In this document: in pieces, positions 52,199 through 61,192 of the stretch
Numbering within the stretch: position 1 is the first letter of the stretch
Layout of the letters: the number at the start of each line of letters is the position of its first letter
NCBI GenBank assembly: GCA_024666565.1
Contig: CP088295.1
Location: 4,402,001 to 4,466,000 of the forward strand
From: Svornostia abyssi
GTDB lineage: Bacteria; Actinomycetota; Thermoleophilia; Solirubrobacterales; Solirubrobacteraceae
Direction: 5' to 3'
DNA: 64,000 nt
The notes under the pieces: generated by a model
Seen by the model: only the letters and a program-made list of their open reading frames with translations
Databases searched by the model: none
Told to the model about the DNA's origin: nothing
Program-made: the position numbers and the translations under genes

Positions 52199-52809
52199 GC
52201 CGCGTCCGCGGCGAACGCCCGTAGCTCAGCGCGCCCACCCTCGGCCTTCGGGGCGCCGTGCGCGAGCAGGAGGACGTCGAAGTCAAGCGTGTCGCAGAGC
52301 CCGAGCAGCCGCTGCCCGATCCCCTGCTTGATCGCCTCCGGCTCGTCGCCCAGGAGGAAGTCCGGCACGAACGTCAAGGCGCACTCGATGCGGATGACCG
52401 CGTCGGCGAGTGCCAGCACCCCGGGCCGCCCGTCGCGCGGCGCCATGTGGATCGCCGTCTCCTCCGGGCACAGCACGCCGACCTCATGGGCGACCACGCC
52501 GGGCGCGAGCTCGTCGCCGAACGCGAACGGCGTGATGCCGTGATCGGGCAGGTCGTGCAGGCCCGCCTCGTGAGCGAGGATCGGACAGCCGAAGCGCTCG
52601 GCGAACACGGCGGCGTGGCGCAGGTGGTGGCGGTTCGTCAGCGCAATCCGGGTCGGCGGGCAGTGGCGCGCGAACCAGCCGGTCCCGTCGGTCGGCACCC
52701 GCGGGTCGATGAGCAGGCCCGGCAGCGCGAGATGGTGCGAGTGGACCGTGACCCCGATGCCCTCGTGGAACGTCGTCCAGTCCCAGACGCCGTCGATGAC
52801 CTCCTCCAT
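52189..52809 (-). CDS. Metallo-beta-lactamase-fold-like hydrolase, degenerate metal motif
   Basis: 206 aa. Pattern of an MBL fold: HSHHLALPGLLIDPRVP near residue 24, ALTNRHHLRHAAVF at the place of the usual HxHxDH, and an Asp/His-containing end LLLAHGAPKAEGG. The canonical HxHxDH is reduced to NRHHLRHA, so metal binding and activity are uncertain. It lies at the junction of the two cobalamin operons; link to the pathway is not shown. Stop overlaps cobF by 10 nt. Confidence 0.65.
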   Translation of the reverse strand: MEEVIDGVWDWTTFHEGIGVTVHSHHLALPGLLIDPRVPTDGTGWFARHCPPTRIALTNRHHLRHAAVFAERFGCPILAHEAGLHDLPDHGITPFAFGDELAPGVVAHEVGVLCPEETAIHMAPRDGRPGVLALADAVIRIECALTFVPDFLLGDEPEAIKQGIGQRLLGLCDTLDFDVLLLAHGAPKAEGGRAELRAFAADAAQG

Positions 52810-52826
52810 CGCGCCATCATCGCGCG

Positions 52827-54302
52827 TCAGCCCGGGTACGTGCGCGGGGTGTAGACGCGGCCGCCGTCCAGCACGCGCGTCTGCGAGCTCCCGATCACCA
52901 GGAGCGTGCGCATGTCGACCCGCTCGACCGGCAGGTCGCCGAGCGTCGTGATCTCCACGTGCTCGCCGTCGCCGCCGACGTCGCGCGCCAGGACGACCGG
53001 CGTCTCGCGGGACCGGTGGCGCAGCAGCACCTCACGCGCGGCGACGAGCTGCTCGCGCCGGGTCTTCGACGCGGGGTTGTAGAGGGCGATCGCGAGGTCC
53101 GCCGCCGCCGCGGCGTCGAGCCGCTGCGCGACGACCTCCCACGGCTTGCGGATGTCCGACAGCGAGATCACCGCGAAGTCGTGCCCCAGCGGCGCGCCCG
53201 CGCGGGCCGCAGCGGCCTGCATCGCCGACAGTCCCGGAACGACCCGCACATCCACGCCCGTGTACTGCCCGTTGCCCGCCTCGAGCTGCTCCAGGACCGC
53301 AGTCGCCATCGCGAAGATGCCGGGGTCGCCGGAGGACACGACCGCCACCCGGGCGCCGCCCGCGGCGAGCTCCAGCGCGTGGCGCGCGCGGTCGGCCTCC
53401 ACCCGGTTGTCCGACGCGTGACGCGCCTGTCCCGCGCGTACGGGAACCCGGTCGATGTACGTCTGGTAGCCGACGACGTGCTCGGCCGACGCGAGCGCGC
53501 CGCGTGCCTCGGGGGTCAACCACTGCGGCCCCGCGGGGCCGAGACCCACCACCGTGACCGTGCCGCGTTCGTCCTCGCGCGCCGCCGCCCGGGCGCCCGT
53601 CGGCGCGAGCACGAGCGACATGTACGGCACCTTGCCGTCGACGTCGCGAAGTGGCGCCACGCGTTGCCCCGGGTGGCTCGCGCGCTCGACGTAGACGGCG
53701 CCGTCCGCCAGTCCGCTCTCGTCGAGGGCGTCCGTCACGCGATCGAACGTCCGGCCGAGCTTCATGACCACGGCGGCGTCAGCGCTGTCGAGCCGCGCGC
53801 GCAGGTCGGCGGGCGGCAGGGTGCCCGGGATGATCGAGAGGACCTCGTCGCGCTGCACGAGCGGGGTGCCCGCCGCGGCGCTCGCGGCGGCGAACGCCGG
53901 GATGCCCGGGACGACCTCCGTCGCGTAGCGATCGGCCAGGCGCTCGTGCAGATACATGTAGGAGCCGTAGAGAAACGGGTCGCCCTCGCAGAGGACGACG
54001 ACGTCGCGGCCCGCGTCGAGGTGCGCGGCGATCGCAACGGCCCCCGCGTCGTAGTAGTCGCGCAGCGCGCCGGCGTATCCCTCAGGGTGGTCGGTCGACT
54101 CGGTGGTGACCGGGTACTGCAGCGGGAGTTCGACCTGGTCGTCGCGCAGGTAGGGCGCGGCCGCCCCACGGGCGATGGGCTGCTTGGCGCGCGCCGTGGG
54201 ATACGCGACGACATCGGCCGCGCGGATGAGTCGCTGCGCCCTGACGGTGACGAGCTCCGGGTCACCGGGGCCGACCCCGACGCCGTACAGCGTGCCGGGC
54301 AT
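52827..54302 (-). CDS. cobJ: CobI-CobJ fusion (precorrin-2 C20- and precorrin-3B C17-methyltransferase)
   Basis: 491 aa. Residues 1-~240 are CobI: YGVGVGPGDPELVTVRAQRLI, VVLCEGDPFLYGSYMYLHERL, VVPGIPAFAAASAAAGTPL. Residues ~247-491 are CobJ: VTVVGLGPAGPQWLTPEARGAL, VVGYQTYIDRV, VVSSGDPGIFAMATAV, IALYNPASKTRREQL. Two successive ring methylations (C20, then C17 with ring contraction) are thus in one chain, as in M. tuberculosis. The ATG shares one base with the cobH stop. Confidence 0.95.
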   Translation of the reverse strand: MPGTLYGVGVGPGDPELVTVRAQRLIRAADVVAYPTARAKQPIARGAAAPYLRDDQVELPLQYPVTTESTDHPEGYAGALRDYYDAGAVAIAAHLDAGRDVVVLCEGDPFLYGSYMYLHERLADRYATEVVPGIPAFAAASAAAGTPLVQRDEVLSIIPGTLPPADLRARLDSADAAVVMKLGRTFDRVTDALDESGLADGAVYVERASHPGQRVAPLRDVDGKVPYMSLVLAPTGARAAAREDERGTVTVVGLGPAGPQWLTPEARGALASAEHVVGYQTYIDRVPVRAGQARHASDNRVEADRARHALELAAGGARVAVVSSGDPGIFAMATAVLEQLEAGNGQYTGVDVRVVPGLSAMQAAAARAGAPLGHDFAVISLSDIRKPWEVVAQRLDAAAAADLAIALYNPASKTRREQLVAAREVLLRHRSRETPVVLARDVGGDGEHVEITTLGDLPVERVDMRTLLVIGSSQTRVLDGGRVYTPRTYPG

Positions 54303-54937
54303 CAGATCTCCTCGTCCTGGGCGAGCGCGTTGACGGCCGCCGAGGCCATCGCGCTGCCGCCGCGGCGACCGTGGACGACGACGTACTCCAGCGCGGACGC
54401 GTGCTGCGTCAGCGCGACCTTCGACTCCACCGCGCCCACGAACCCCACCGGAATGCCGATCACGGCGGCGGGCCGCGGCGCACCGTCATCCATCAGCTCC
54501 AGCAGCCGGAACAGCGCGGTCGGCGCGTTGCCGATCACGACGACGGCGCCGCCCAGCCGCTCGCCCCACAGTTCCATCGCCGCGGCGCTGCGCGTGGTGT
54601 TCAGCTCCCGGGCACGCTCGGGGACGCCCGGTTCGCGCAGCGTGCAGACCACGTCGTTGTCGCGCGGGAGCCGGGCGCGGGTGATGCCGGCCGCGACCAT
54701 GTTCGTGTCGCAGAGGATCGGCGCGCCGGCGTGCAGCGCGGCGCGCGCAGCGGCCCCGAACGCCGGGGACGCCTCGACATCGTCCGAGAGATCGACCATC
54801 CCGCACGCATGGACCATGCGCACGACGACGCGCACGAGGATCGGATCGAAGCGCGCGACGTCGGTCTCCTCACGGATCATGGCGAACGAGCGGCGGTAGA
54901 TCTCGGCGCCGTCCTTCAGGTACGGCTCCACGGTCAT
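54302..54937 (-). CDS. cobH: Precorrin-8X methylmutase
   Basis: 211 aa. Catalytic His43 in [11 protein letters not shown] matches the active-site His of characterised CobH. Other landmarks: [70 protein letters not shown] and [16 protein letters not shown]. Moves the C11 methyl to C12 to give hydrogenobyrinic acid. Between cobG and cobIJ with overlaps of 4 and 1 nt. Confidence 0.96.
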   Translation of the reverse strand: MTVEPYLKDGAEIYRRSFAMIREETDVARFDPILVRVVVRMVHACGMVDLSDDVEASPAFGAAARAALHAGAPILCDTNMVAAGITRARLPRDNDVVCTLREPGVPERARELNTTRSAAAMELWGERLGGAVVVIGNAPTALFRLLELMDDGAPRPAAVIGIPVGFVGAVESKVALTQHASALEYVVVHGRRGGSAMASAAVNALAQDEEI

Positions 54938-56109
54938 GTGACGGCCTCCAGGGCAGCGGTCAGGTCAGGGACGATGCGGCCGTCGGCGTCGATGCCGTCC
55001 TCGGTCCAGGTGACGGCCCGCACCTCGCCGGCCGGCAGGCCGCAGCGACGCGGACACGCGCTCCAGTGCTCGGGCGGGTCGGTGGCGCGGCGGCGCGTAC
55101 CACGGGCGCGCGCGGCAGCGCGGACGTCCAAGCGCGCGCGCGGGCAGGCGCCGAGCCCGGCGCATGCGGTCAGGCGATGCCAGCCCGTCGCGGCGTCAAG
55201 GACGAGCCCGAGTGCGCGCAGGCCGTCCGCGGCGCGGCGGGCGTCGGGAAGGTCGACCAGCGTCACGGTCCGCCACGGCGACACGCGCAGCTCGGGTGCG
55301 AGCCGAGCCAGCCCGCGCAGCTGCGCCGCGTCGAGCCGCCCGAGCGGCACGAGCGCGGTCGTCGCGCCCCGCCCGTCGGCCTGCTCGAGGCAGGATCCGG
55401 GCGCCAGCGGGGTCATATGTCCCCGGTTCGCGCCCCGATCCGACGAGATGCGCCACGCGCCGCCCGCGCGCGCCAGGAACGCTCGCGCCTCGGCGGTGCC
55501 AAGGGCCGCGGCCGCGCTGACGTCCGCACGCCGGTCCGTGCGCCGGCCGCCCACCACGAGCTCGACCTCGTCCGGCCCGACCGCCGCGAGCAGCACGTCG
55601 ACGTCCGCGCCGGCGAGCAGGCCGGCGCCGTCCTCGACGCCGAACTGGAAGCGTCCCGAGAGCCCGGCGAGCACCGGGTCGGCGCAGATCGCGCGATCGA
55701 GCGCCGCGCACAGCGCGGATCCGTCGATCAGCGCACGCGGGTCGCGGCCCGCCAGCGGCGAGGCCAACACGTTGCGCACGCGCTCGTGGGACGCGGAAGG
55801 CAGCAGCCCGGCGGCGCGCAGGACCCCGGCCAACGGTCCCGCGGCATCCGCGGTCAGCCCGCGCAGCTGCAGGTTCGCCCGCGACGTGATGTCGACGAGC
55901 CCGCTGCCGAACTCCGCCGCCGCGTCCGCGAGCGCCAGCGCCTGCGCGGCCGTCACCCGACCGCCGGGCACACGCACGCGCGCCAGCCATCCGTCGGCGG
56001 CCTCGTGCAGTCGCAGCGCGCCGGGGCACCGGTCGTCACCGTCACGTCGTCCTGCCGTCGCACCAGCCCATGGGCGTGGTGCGAGATCGTCGAACACCAC
56101 GGCATGCAC
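54934..56109 (-). CDS. cobG: Precorrin-3B synthase
   Basis: 391 aa. Two nitrite/sulfite-reductase ferredoxin-like half domains ([16 protein letters not shown] in the first, [15 protein letters not shown] in the second) and a 4Fe-4S/siroheme-type Cys set [13 protein letters not shown] ... CPRRCG. It hydroxylates C20 with O2 before ring contraction, so the pathway is the oxygen-dependent one. First gene of the minus-strand operon, directly below its own riboswitch. Confidence 0.93.
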   Translation of the reverse strand: MHAVVFDDLAPRPWAGATAGRRDGDDRCPGALRLHEAADGWLARVRVPGGRVTAAQALALADAAAEFGSGLVDITSRANLQLRGLTADAAGPLAGVLRAAGLLPSASHERVRNVLASPLAGRDPRALIDGSALCAALDRAICADPVLAGLSGRFQFGVEDGAGLLAGADVDVLLAAVGPDEVELVVGGRRTDRRADVSAAAALGTAEARAFLARAGGAWRISSDRGANRGHMTPLAPGSCLEQADGRGATTALVPLGRLDAAQLRGLARLAPELRVSPWRTVTLVDLPDARRAADGLRALGLVLDAATGWHRLTACAGLGACPRARLDVRAAARARGTRRRATDPPEHWSACPRRCGLPAGEVRAVTWTEDGIDADGRIVPDLTAALEAVT

Positions 56110-56134
56110 CGTCGGTCTCCATTCACTCGTGGAA

Positions 56135-56300
56135 CGCAGCGCTCGGCGAGTGTCCTGACTCCCGGATCAACGCACGACGTCCGCCTTCCCAGGCCTGTCG
56201 GCCCAGTGGCATCGTGGACGCCTGCTCCCCGGTCACAGTGGCGAGGACCGTGCCGGAATCACACCGGCTTCCTCGTTCGAGCGCGCCAGATCCTACACGG
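56135..56300 (-). promoter_or_regulatory. Cobalamin riboswitch upstream of cobG-cobH-cobIJ
   Basis: Read on the minus strand: ACGAGGAAGCCGGTGTGATT, CCGGCACGGTC, invariant GCCACTGTGACCGG, CTGGGAAGGCG and GAGTCAGGACACTCGCC in the expected order. The last box ends about 30 nt before the cobG start, so control of translation start is likely. Confidence 0.95.
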
Positions 56301-56324
56301 CGAAGAGACTGGACGAACGGGGGG

Positions 56325-56353
56325 TTGGCGGATGTGCGCGCCCGCGGTACGGT
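56325..56353 (+). promoter_or_regulatory. Promoter of the 61-aa gene
   Basis: TTGGCG (56325-56330), a 17-nt spacer and TACGGT (56348-56353) precede a GGGGAGGG ribosome site and the ATG at 56393. The predicted leader is about 33 nt. Confidence 0.5.
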
Positions 56354-56392
56354 GTCGGCGAACCAGCGGCAACCCTGGGGAGGGAACGCCAT

Positions 56393-56578
56393 ATGGAGAC
56401 CGGGATCATCTACCCGGAGTTGGGGGAGTTCGTGGTGCAGGATGCACTGAGCGAACTGCACAACCACGCAGACGCCCTCGAGGCCTCGGCGCGGGACGAA
56501 GAGGACGAGCGGCGCGGCCGCGTCGTCCGCAAGCAGGCCGACGACCTCGATCGTCGCCTGCACGTGCCCTTCGGGTAA
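56393..56578 (+). CDS. Small acidic hypothetical protein (61 aa)
   Basis: ATG with strong GGGGAGGG 8 nt upstream and its own promoter, so a real small gene. Residues 1-17 METGIIYPELGEFVVQD are followed by a single charged helix (ALSELHNHADALEASARDEEDERRGRVVRKQADDLDRRL). No membrane segment. Unrecognised. It lies divergent from the cobG riboswitch. Confidence 0.7.
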   Translation: METGIIYPELGEFVVQDALSELHNHADALEASARDEEDERRGRVVRKQADDLDRRLHVPFG

Positions 56579-56636
56579 GCCCCACCTGTCTGGTCTGGCG
56601 CGTCGCCGCCGGCGGCGCGCCGCCACGACGCGGCCG

Positions 56637-57770
56637 TCAGCCGCGCGATGCGTCGAGTGCCGCCGTGATGTCGGCGCACAGGTCGCCGGGATCCTCGACC
56701 CCTGCGCTGAAGCGGATGAACCCCTCGCCGACGGCCTCCAGCCCCCAGCGAGCGCGCCGCTCGGCCATGCTGTGCACGCCGCCGAAGCTCGTCGCCTCGG
56801 CCACCAGCTCGCACGCGTCGAGGAACGCCTGCGCGCGGCGTTCGGTCCCGAGATCGAAGCCGAGCATCCCGCCGAACCGGCCGTGCATCTGCGCGGCGGC
56901 GAGATCGTGCCGAGGGTGGGACGGCAGGCCCGGGTAGCGCACGTCCGTCACGTCGTCGCGCCCGGTGAGCAGTTCGGCCAGGGTCAGCGCGTTCGCGCAC
57001 TGCCGGTCGAGCCGAACGTCCAGCGTGGCGAGGGACCGGTGCGCGAGCCACGCCTCGAACGGCCCGGGCACCGCGCCGACCGACGACCGCCACGCGCGGA
57101 CCGCGTCCAGCCGCGCGGCGTCGCGGACCGCGACGTAGCCGAGGATCAGGTCGCTGTGCCCCGTCAGGTGCTTCGAGCCGCTGCACACCACGACATCCGC
57201 GCCGAGCGCCAGCGCCTGCTGCAGCAGCGGGGTCGCGAGCGTCCCGTCGACGATGAGCTCGGCCCCGGCCGCGTGCGCGGCCGTCGCGACGGCCGCGATG
57301 TCGACGATGTCGAGCCCGGGGTTCGTCGGCGACTCCACCCACACCGCGGTGGCCCCGGCGCACGCGGCCATGAGGCCGTCGGTCCCACCACCGGCTGACC
57401 GCAGCTGGACCCCGGCCGGCGCCAGGCGCTCGCGCGCGAGTGCGGGGACGCCGCCGTAGCACTCGTCGGGCAGGACCAGGACGTCACCGCGCCCGAGCGA
57501 GGGCAGCAGCACCGCGCTGACGGCCGCCATCCCGGAGGCGAACGTCAGGACCGGCCCGTCCTCGAGCTCGGCGATCGCGGATTCCAGCGCCGTCCACGTC
57601 GGGTTCGCGTAGCGCCCGTACCCGTAGGGCGTGCTGTCGGGCTCCCCGCGCAGGTGGTACGGCCCCGCGAACGTCGGACCGGGCAGGATGGGCGCCCCCT
57701 GCTCGGGGCCCGGGAGCCCCGCGTGGACGACGCGCGTGGCCGGCGCGTGGCGCCCGGACCGCATCGGCAT
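56637..57770 (-). CDS. PLP-dependent cystathionine gamma-synthase/lyase-family enzyme
   Basis: 377 aa from ATG at 57770; ATG at 57815 would add 15 residues and cannot be excluded, since neither has a good ribosome site. Cys/Met metabolism fold: YGYGRYANPTWTALESAIAELE, LTFASGMAAVSAVLL, WVESPTNPGLDIVDIAAV, PLP Lys in VVCSGSKHLTGHSDLILGYVAV and the end EGFIRFSAGVEDPGDL. Members form or cleave cystathionine or act as methionine gamma-lyase; the substrate loop does not settle which. Cytoplasmic tetramer in the family. Stands alone. Confidence 0.88.
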   Translation of the reverse strand: MPMRSGRHAPATRVVHAGLPGPEQGAPILPGPTFAGPYHLRGEPDSTPYGYGRYANPTWTALESAIAELEDGPVLTFASGMAAVSAVLLPSLGRGDVLVLPDECYGGVPALARERLAPAGVQLRSAGGGTDGLMAACAGATAVWVESPTNPGLDIVDIAAVATAAHAAGAELIVDGTLATPLLQQALALGADVVVCSGSKHLTGHSDLILGYVAVRDAARLDAVRAWRSSVGAVPGPFEAWLAHRSLATLDVRLDRQCANALTLAELLTGRDDVTDVRYPGLPSHPRHDLAAAQMHGRFGGMLGFDLGTERRAQAFLDACELVAEATSFGGVHSMAERRARWGLEAVGEGFIRFSAGVEDPGDLCADITAALDASRG

Positions 57771-57832
57771 GCCTGAACTGGTGTCGTCAGGGGCAGAACC
57801 CACTCGTTCAACCATACGGAGGACCCCAACCC

Positions 57833-58483
57833 GTGCAACGCCTGATCCCCTCGCCGTCCATGGCCGTCGCGCTGCTCGCGCTCGTGCTGGCCACCACCGG
57901 CACCGCCGTCGCGGCGGTCAACTACGCCCAGAACGCGGGCAAGGTCGACGGCAAGGACGCAGTCGCATCGAGCGCCACCCGCGCGCAGGCGGCCGGCAAC
58001 GTGGTGGCCACCGCCTCGAAGGGCGACGCGAAGGGCACGATCCCCGGCAAGTTCGTCAACGACGTCATGCGCGGCGGCGCCGACTCGTTCGCCCGCCCGG
58101 CCGTCGTCAACGACAACGCCAACGACGTCGCGACCGCCATCGGCTCCATCCCCGGCCTCGGCACCCTGAGCGCCAGCTGCTTCGACCAGAACAAGAACGC
58201 CGGCGTCGAGGACCCGGCGACGACGCTGACCTTCGCCAACGTGTCGGCGGGCGTCATCAACCTCTCCCGTGAGGTCCCGGGCCAGGCGCCGCTCATCGCG
58301 ACCCTCGCCCCGAACACCACCTCGACGTTCACCATCGGCGGCTCGAACACGTTCCGCCTGCACCTCGAGCTCAATGGCATCAACTACGTGCTCGAGGGCG
58401 TGGTGCGACAGGACGGGCGCAACACGCCGGACGCGCGCTGCCTCGTGTACGGCTACGCGCTGCGCATCAGCGACACCCGCTGA
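57833..58483 (+). CDS. Secreted or membrane-anchored hypothetical protein
   Basis: 216 aa, GTG start with CGGAGGA 10 nt upstream. Residues 8-30 are a signal peptide or anchor (SMAVALLALVLATTGTAVAAV). The segment YAQNAGKVDGKDAV occurs at this place in many Thermoleophilia surface proteins. The remainder is beta-rich (SASCFDQNKNAGVEDPATTLTFAN; TSTFTIGGSNTFRLHLELNG) with two cysteines that may pair. Function unknown. Confidence 0.7.
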   Translation: MQRLIPSPSMAVALLALVLATTGTAVAAVNYAQNAGKVDGKDAVASSATRAQAAGNVVATASKGDAKGTIPGKFVNDVMRGGADSFARPAVVNDNANDVATAIGSIPGLGTLSASCFDQNKNAGVEDPATTLTFANVSAGVINLSREVPGQAPLIATLAPNTTSTFTIGGSNTFRLHLELNGINYVLEGVVRQDGRNTPDARCLVYGYALRISDTR

Positions 58484-59221
58484 TCAGCCCACGGGCGACG
58501 CGGGCCGGCAGAGGTGCAGCCAGTCCGCGTCGCTCAGCCCGAACCGCGCGATCTCGTCGTCATCGGCGAGGTCGGTCGGGCGCAGCACCTCGACCGTGAA
58601 GCCCGCGGCGCGCAGCCGGTCGGCGAAGTCCGGGGCGTACAGCCGGACGTGGTCGTGCTGCCAGAACGCGGCCAGGCGCGCCTCGGGCGTGACGATCGAC
58701 GCGTCCTCGTAGGTCGCGGTCCGCGTCGCGTCGATCGGCACGAGCGCCAGCAGCCACCCGTCCGGGCGCAGGACCCGGCGCAGCTCGCGCATCGCCTGCG
58801 TGTCCTGCGGGACGTGCTCGAGCACGTGGCTGCAGATGATCCCGTCGAAGGCCGCGTCGGGCAGCTCGAGCGCGGTGACGTCCAGTCGGAGGTCCCCGGG
58901 GAGCTCGGGCTCGAGGTCACCCGTCACGTACCGCAGGCCGCCGACCGCGTCCAGCCGCCGGCGCAGGCACCACTCGGGCGCGAAGTGCAGGAGGTCCCGG
59001 GCGCCGGCCAACAGCTCGGGCCGGCGCTCGAACAGCAGCCACTGCAGGCGGTGGCGCTCGTGCGCGCCGCAGCCCCAGCACAGCGCGCGCGGGCGGTTCC
59101 AGTCGTCCTTGAACGCGTCGAAGCGCCCGCCGCAGACCGGACAGGCGACGGCGTCGCCACGGTGGCGATGCAGATCGAGCCGGCGGCGGACGCCCCGGGT
59201 GACGCGCGCGGCGGCGGGCAT
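58484..59221 (-). CDS. Class I SAM-dependent methyltransferase with N-terminal zinc ribbon
   Basis: 245 aa. Residues ~25-52 form a zinc ribbon (VACPVCGGRFD, LCWGCGAHERHR). Methyltransferase core: DLLHFAPEWCLRRRL, VTGDLEP, LPDAAFDGIICSHVLEHVPQDTQAMRELRRVLRPDGWLLALVP, as in Methyltransf_11 proteins linked to glycan or lipid head-group modification. Target unknown. Its stop codon abuts the stop of the convergent gene without gap. Confidence 0.82.
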   Translation of the reverse strand: MPAAARVTRGVRRRLDLHRHRGDAVACPVCGGRFDAFKDDWNRPRALCWGCGAHERHRLQWLLFERRPELLAGARDLLHFAPEWCLRRRLDAVGGLRYVTGDLEPELPGDLRLDVTALELPDAAFDGIICSHVLEHVPQDTQAMRELRRVLRPDGWLLALVPIDATRTATYEDASIVTPEARLAAFWQHDHVRLYAPDFADRLRAAGFTVEVLRPTDLADDDEIARFGLSDADWLHLCRPASPVG

Positions 59222-59256
59222 GGCGCGAGAGCCTAGGCGACCGGCAGCGCGCCCGG

Positions 59257-59269
59257 TACCGTGGGGTCA
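59257..59269 (+). promoter_or_regulatory. Leaderless -10 of the LysR gene
   Basis: TACCGT (59257-59262) is followed by 6 nt and the ATG, with no Shine-Dalgarno. Same layout as the lactone oxidase and disA. Confidence 0.45.
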
Positions 59270-60222
59270 TGGCTGATCCGCTTGCCGGCGTCGAACTCCG
59301 TCATCTCCTGGCGCTGCGCGCGGTCGCGGCGGCCGGATCGTTCGGCGGGGCCGCCGACGAGCTCGGCTACACGCAGTCGGCCGTCAGTCAGCAGATCGCC
59401 TCGCTGGAGAAGGCGCTCGGCGAGAAGGTCATCGACCGCGGCAACGGGCGCGGGCGCGTGACGCCCACCCCGGCCGGTGACATCCTGCTCAAGCACGCCG
59501 ACACGCTGTTCGGCACGCTCGACGCCGCCCGCGAGGACCTCGCCGCGCTCCGCGGCGGCACGGTGACCACACTGCGCATCGGCGCCTACCAGAGCGTCAC
59601 CTCCACGTTCCTGCCCACCGTGCTGCACCAGGTCCGCCAGCAGTACCCGGACCTGACGATCGAGATCCTCGAGGAGATGTCCGACTCCGACGTCGAAGCG
59701 CACGTCGTCGAGGGCAAGCTCGACATCGGCTTCACGGTCGTGCCGGTCGGCCACGAGAACCTCGCGGGGATCGACCTCGTCGCCGACCCGTGGGCGCTGC
59801 TCCTCAGCCGCGCGGACCCGCCGATCCCCGCGACGACACGCGCTGAGCTCGACCCCGCCACGCTCACGGACCTGCCGATCGTCGGCGCCTTCGCCTGCCG
59901 CGGCTTCCAGCACGCCATCAGCCACCTGCAGGGGCTCGGGGTGCGCCCGTACGTCGCGCAGCACGCCCACGACAACGCCCTGATCCAGGGGCTCGCCGCC
60001 GCGGGGGTCGGCGCGGCGCTGTTGCCGCGACTGGCCTACACCCCGGACGACCGTCTGACGGTCATCCCCATCGACGACCTCGTCCCGGCCCGGCGCGTCG
60101 GGCTGTCCTGGCGGGCGGACCGGCCGCTCTCCGCGCCCGCACAGGCCCTCATCGACACTGCGCGCGAGGTGTGCGCGGGCCTGCGGCCGACCTGGCAGGA
60201 ACGCGCGCTGCGCGCCGCCTGA
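59269..60222 (+). CDS. LysR-family transcriptional regulator
   Basis: 317 aa. N-terminal winged HTH (LLALRAVAAAGSFGGAADELGYTQSAVSQQIASLEKALGEKVIDR) and C-terminal periplasmic-binding-like effector domain (TVTTLRIGAYQSVTSTFLP, ... KLDIGFTVVPVG, ... DNALIQGLAAAGVGAALLP). Related actinobacterial members regulate neighbouring metabolic genes. The stop is 9 nt from the convergent TrxR-like gene. Targets are unknown. Confidence 0.9.
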   Translation: MADPLAGVELRHLLALRAVAAAGSFGGAADELGYTQSAVSQQIASLEKALGEKVIDRGNGRGRVTPTPAGDILLKHADTLFGTLDAAREDLAALRGGTVTTLRIGAYQSVTSTFLPTVLHQVRQQYPDLTIEILEEMSDSDVEAHVVEGKLDIGFTVVPVGHENLAGIDLVADPWALLLSRADPPIPATTRAELDPATLTDLPIVGAFACRGFQHAISHLQGLGVRPYVAQHAHDNALIQGLAAAGVGAALLPRLAYTPDDRLTVIPIDDLVPARRVGLSWRADRPLSAPAQALIDTAREVCAGLRPTWQERALRAA

Positions 60223-60231
60223 CCGCCGCCG

Positions 60232-61135
60232 CTACGTCGCGCCGGTCAGCCGCCCGACGATCGCCGACGCCGTCGTCGACCCCGACGCGATCACGTTCGC
60301 GACCGACGGCATCTGGCCCGTCGCGTCGCCCGCGACGAACAGCCCGCGCACGCTCGTCTCCCCCGGCATCTTGGGGGTCGCGAGCCCTTCGGCGGTCAGC
60401 GGCGTGGGTGCGGCGAGCGCCGCACCGAGCTGCGCAGCCAGGCCTGTGCGCTGGTGCAACGTGACGGGGACGAGCAACCCGCCGCATGGCCGCTCGGTCC
60501 CGTCGGCGAAGACCACGGCCTCGAGGTCCTCCCCCCTTGCCGCGCAGGCCCGCGACGGGACGCTCGTCGACGGCGACGCCCGCTGCCTGCACGCGCTCGC
60601 GGTCGTCCGCGCCGAGCCCGGCCTCCAGGAGCGTCACGTCATCGCTCCAGGCCCGCAGCAGCAGCGCGCGGTGCACGCTGCCCGGCCCCAGCACGCAGAG
60701 CGGCCGCTCACGGACCTCCCACCCGTGGCAGAACGGGCAATGGAAGACCGACCGGCCCCAGCGCTCCGCCACACCGGGCAGGTCGGGCGGCCGGTAGTCC
60801 ATGCCGGTGGCGAGCAAGACCGTCGTGGCGCGCTCCACCGCACCACCGGCGAGTGTCAGCGCGAACCCGTCGCCGTCGCGCACCGCCGACACCGCCTCGA
60901 CGTCGCGCACCTCCACCGCCGGGTAGGCCGCCAGCTCCACGCCTCCCGCCGCGTAGAAGTCGCCCGCCGGGCGCCCGTCCTGCCCGAGCATCCCGCCGAT
61001 GCCGTGCGCGGCGCGGTTGCTCTGCCCGCTCGTGTCGAGCACGAGCGTCCTCCTCCGTGCGCGGCCGAGCACGAGCGCGGCACTCAGGCCAGCGGCGCCG
61101 GCGCCGACGATGATGCAATCCCAGGTGTCATCCAT
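60232..61135 (-). pseudogene. Thioredoxin-reductase-like FAD/NAD(P)H oxidoreductase, single-base frameshift
   Basis: ATG at 61135 starts MDDTWDCIIVGAGAAGLSAAL (FAD site). GGMLGQDGRPAGDFY follows, then a redox-type FHCPFCHGWEV with the C-x2-C of this family. The frame breaks in a plus-strand C6 run at 60530-60535 (G6 coding). Removing one base joins GLRGKGE to DLEAVVFADGTERPCGG and leads to GLFVAGDATGQMPSVANVIASG and a stop at 60232. The total is 3n+1, giving 300 aa. Electron partner unknown. Divergent from the XRE-cupin regulator, which may control it. Another of the four one-base indels in this window. Confidence 0.85.
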
Positions 61136-61141
61136 GCCTCC

Positions 61142-61192
61142 ACGGTGGCGCGCCCAGGCACCACCTGTCAATCTGTTTTGCCATGCAGGCAA
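61142..61192. promoter_or_regulatory. Divergent control region of TrxR-like and XRE-cupin genes
   Basis: Only 47 nt separate the two starts. On the minus strand TTGACA (61172-61167) and CACCGT (61147-61142) lie 19 nt apart and the latter is 6 nt before the ATG. Inverted repeat TTGCC-ATGCA-GGCAA (61178-61192) spans the plus-strand start and may be the XRE protein's operator. Confidence 0.4.

Noticed and set aside
59388..59579. Small minus-strand frames inside the LysR gene
   Set aside because: No ribosome site or motif; they are opposite-strand shadows.
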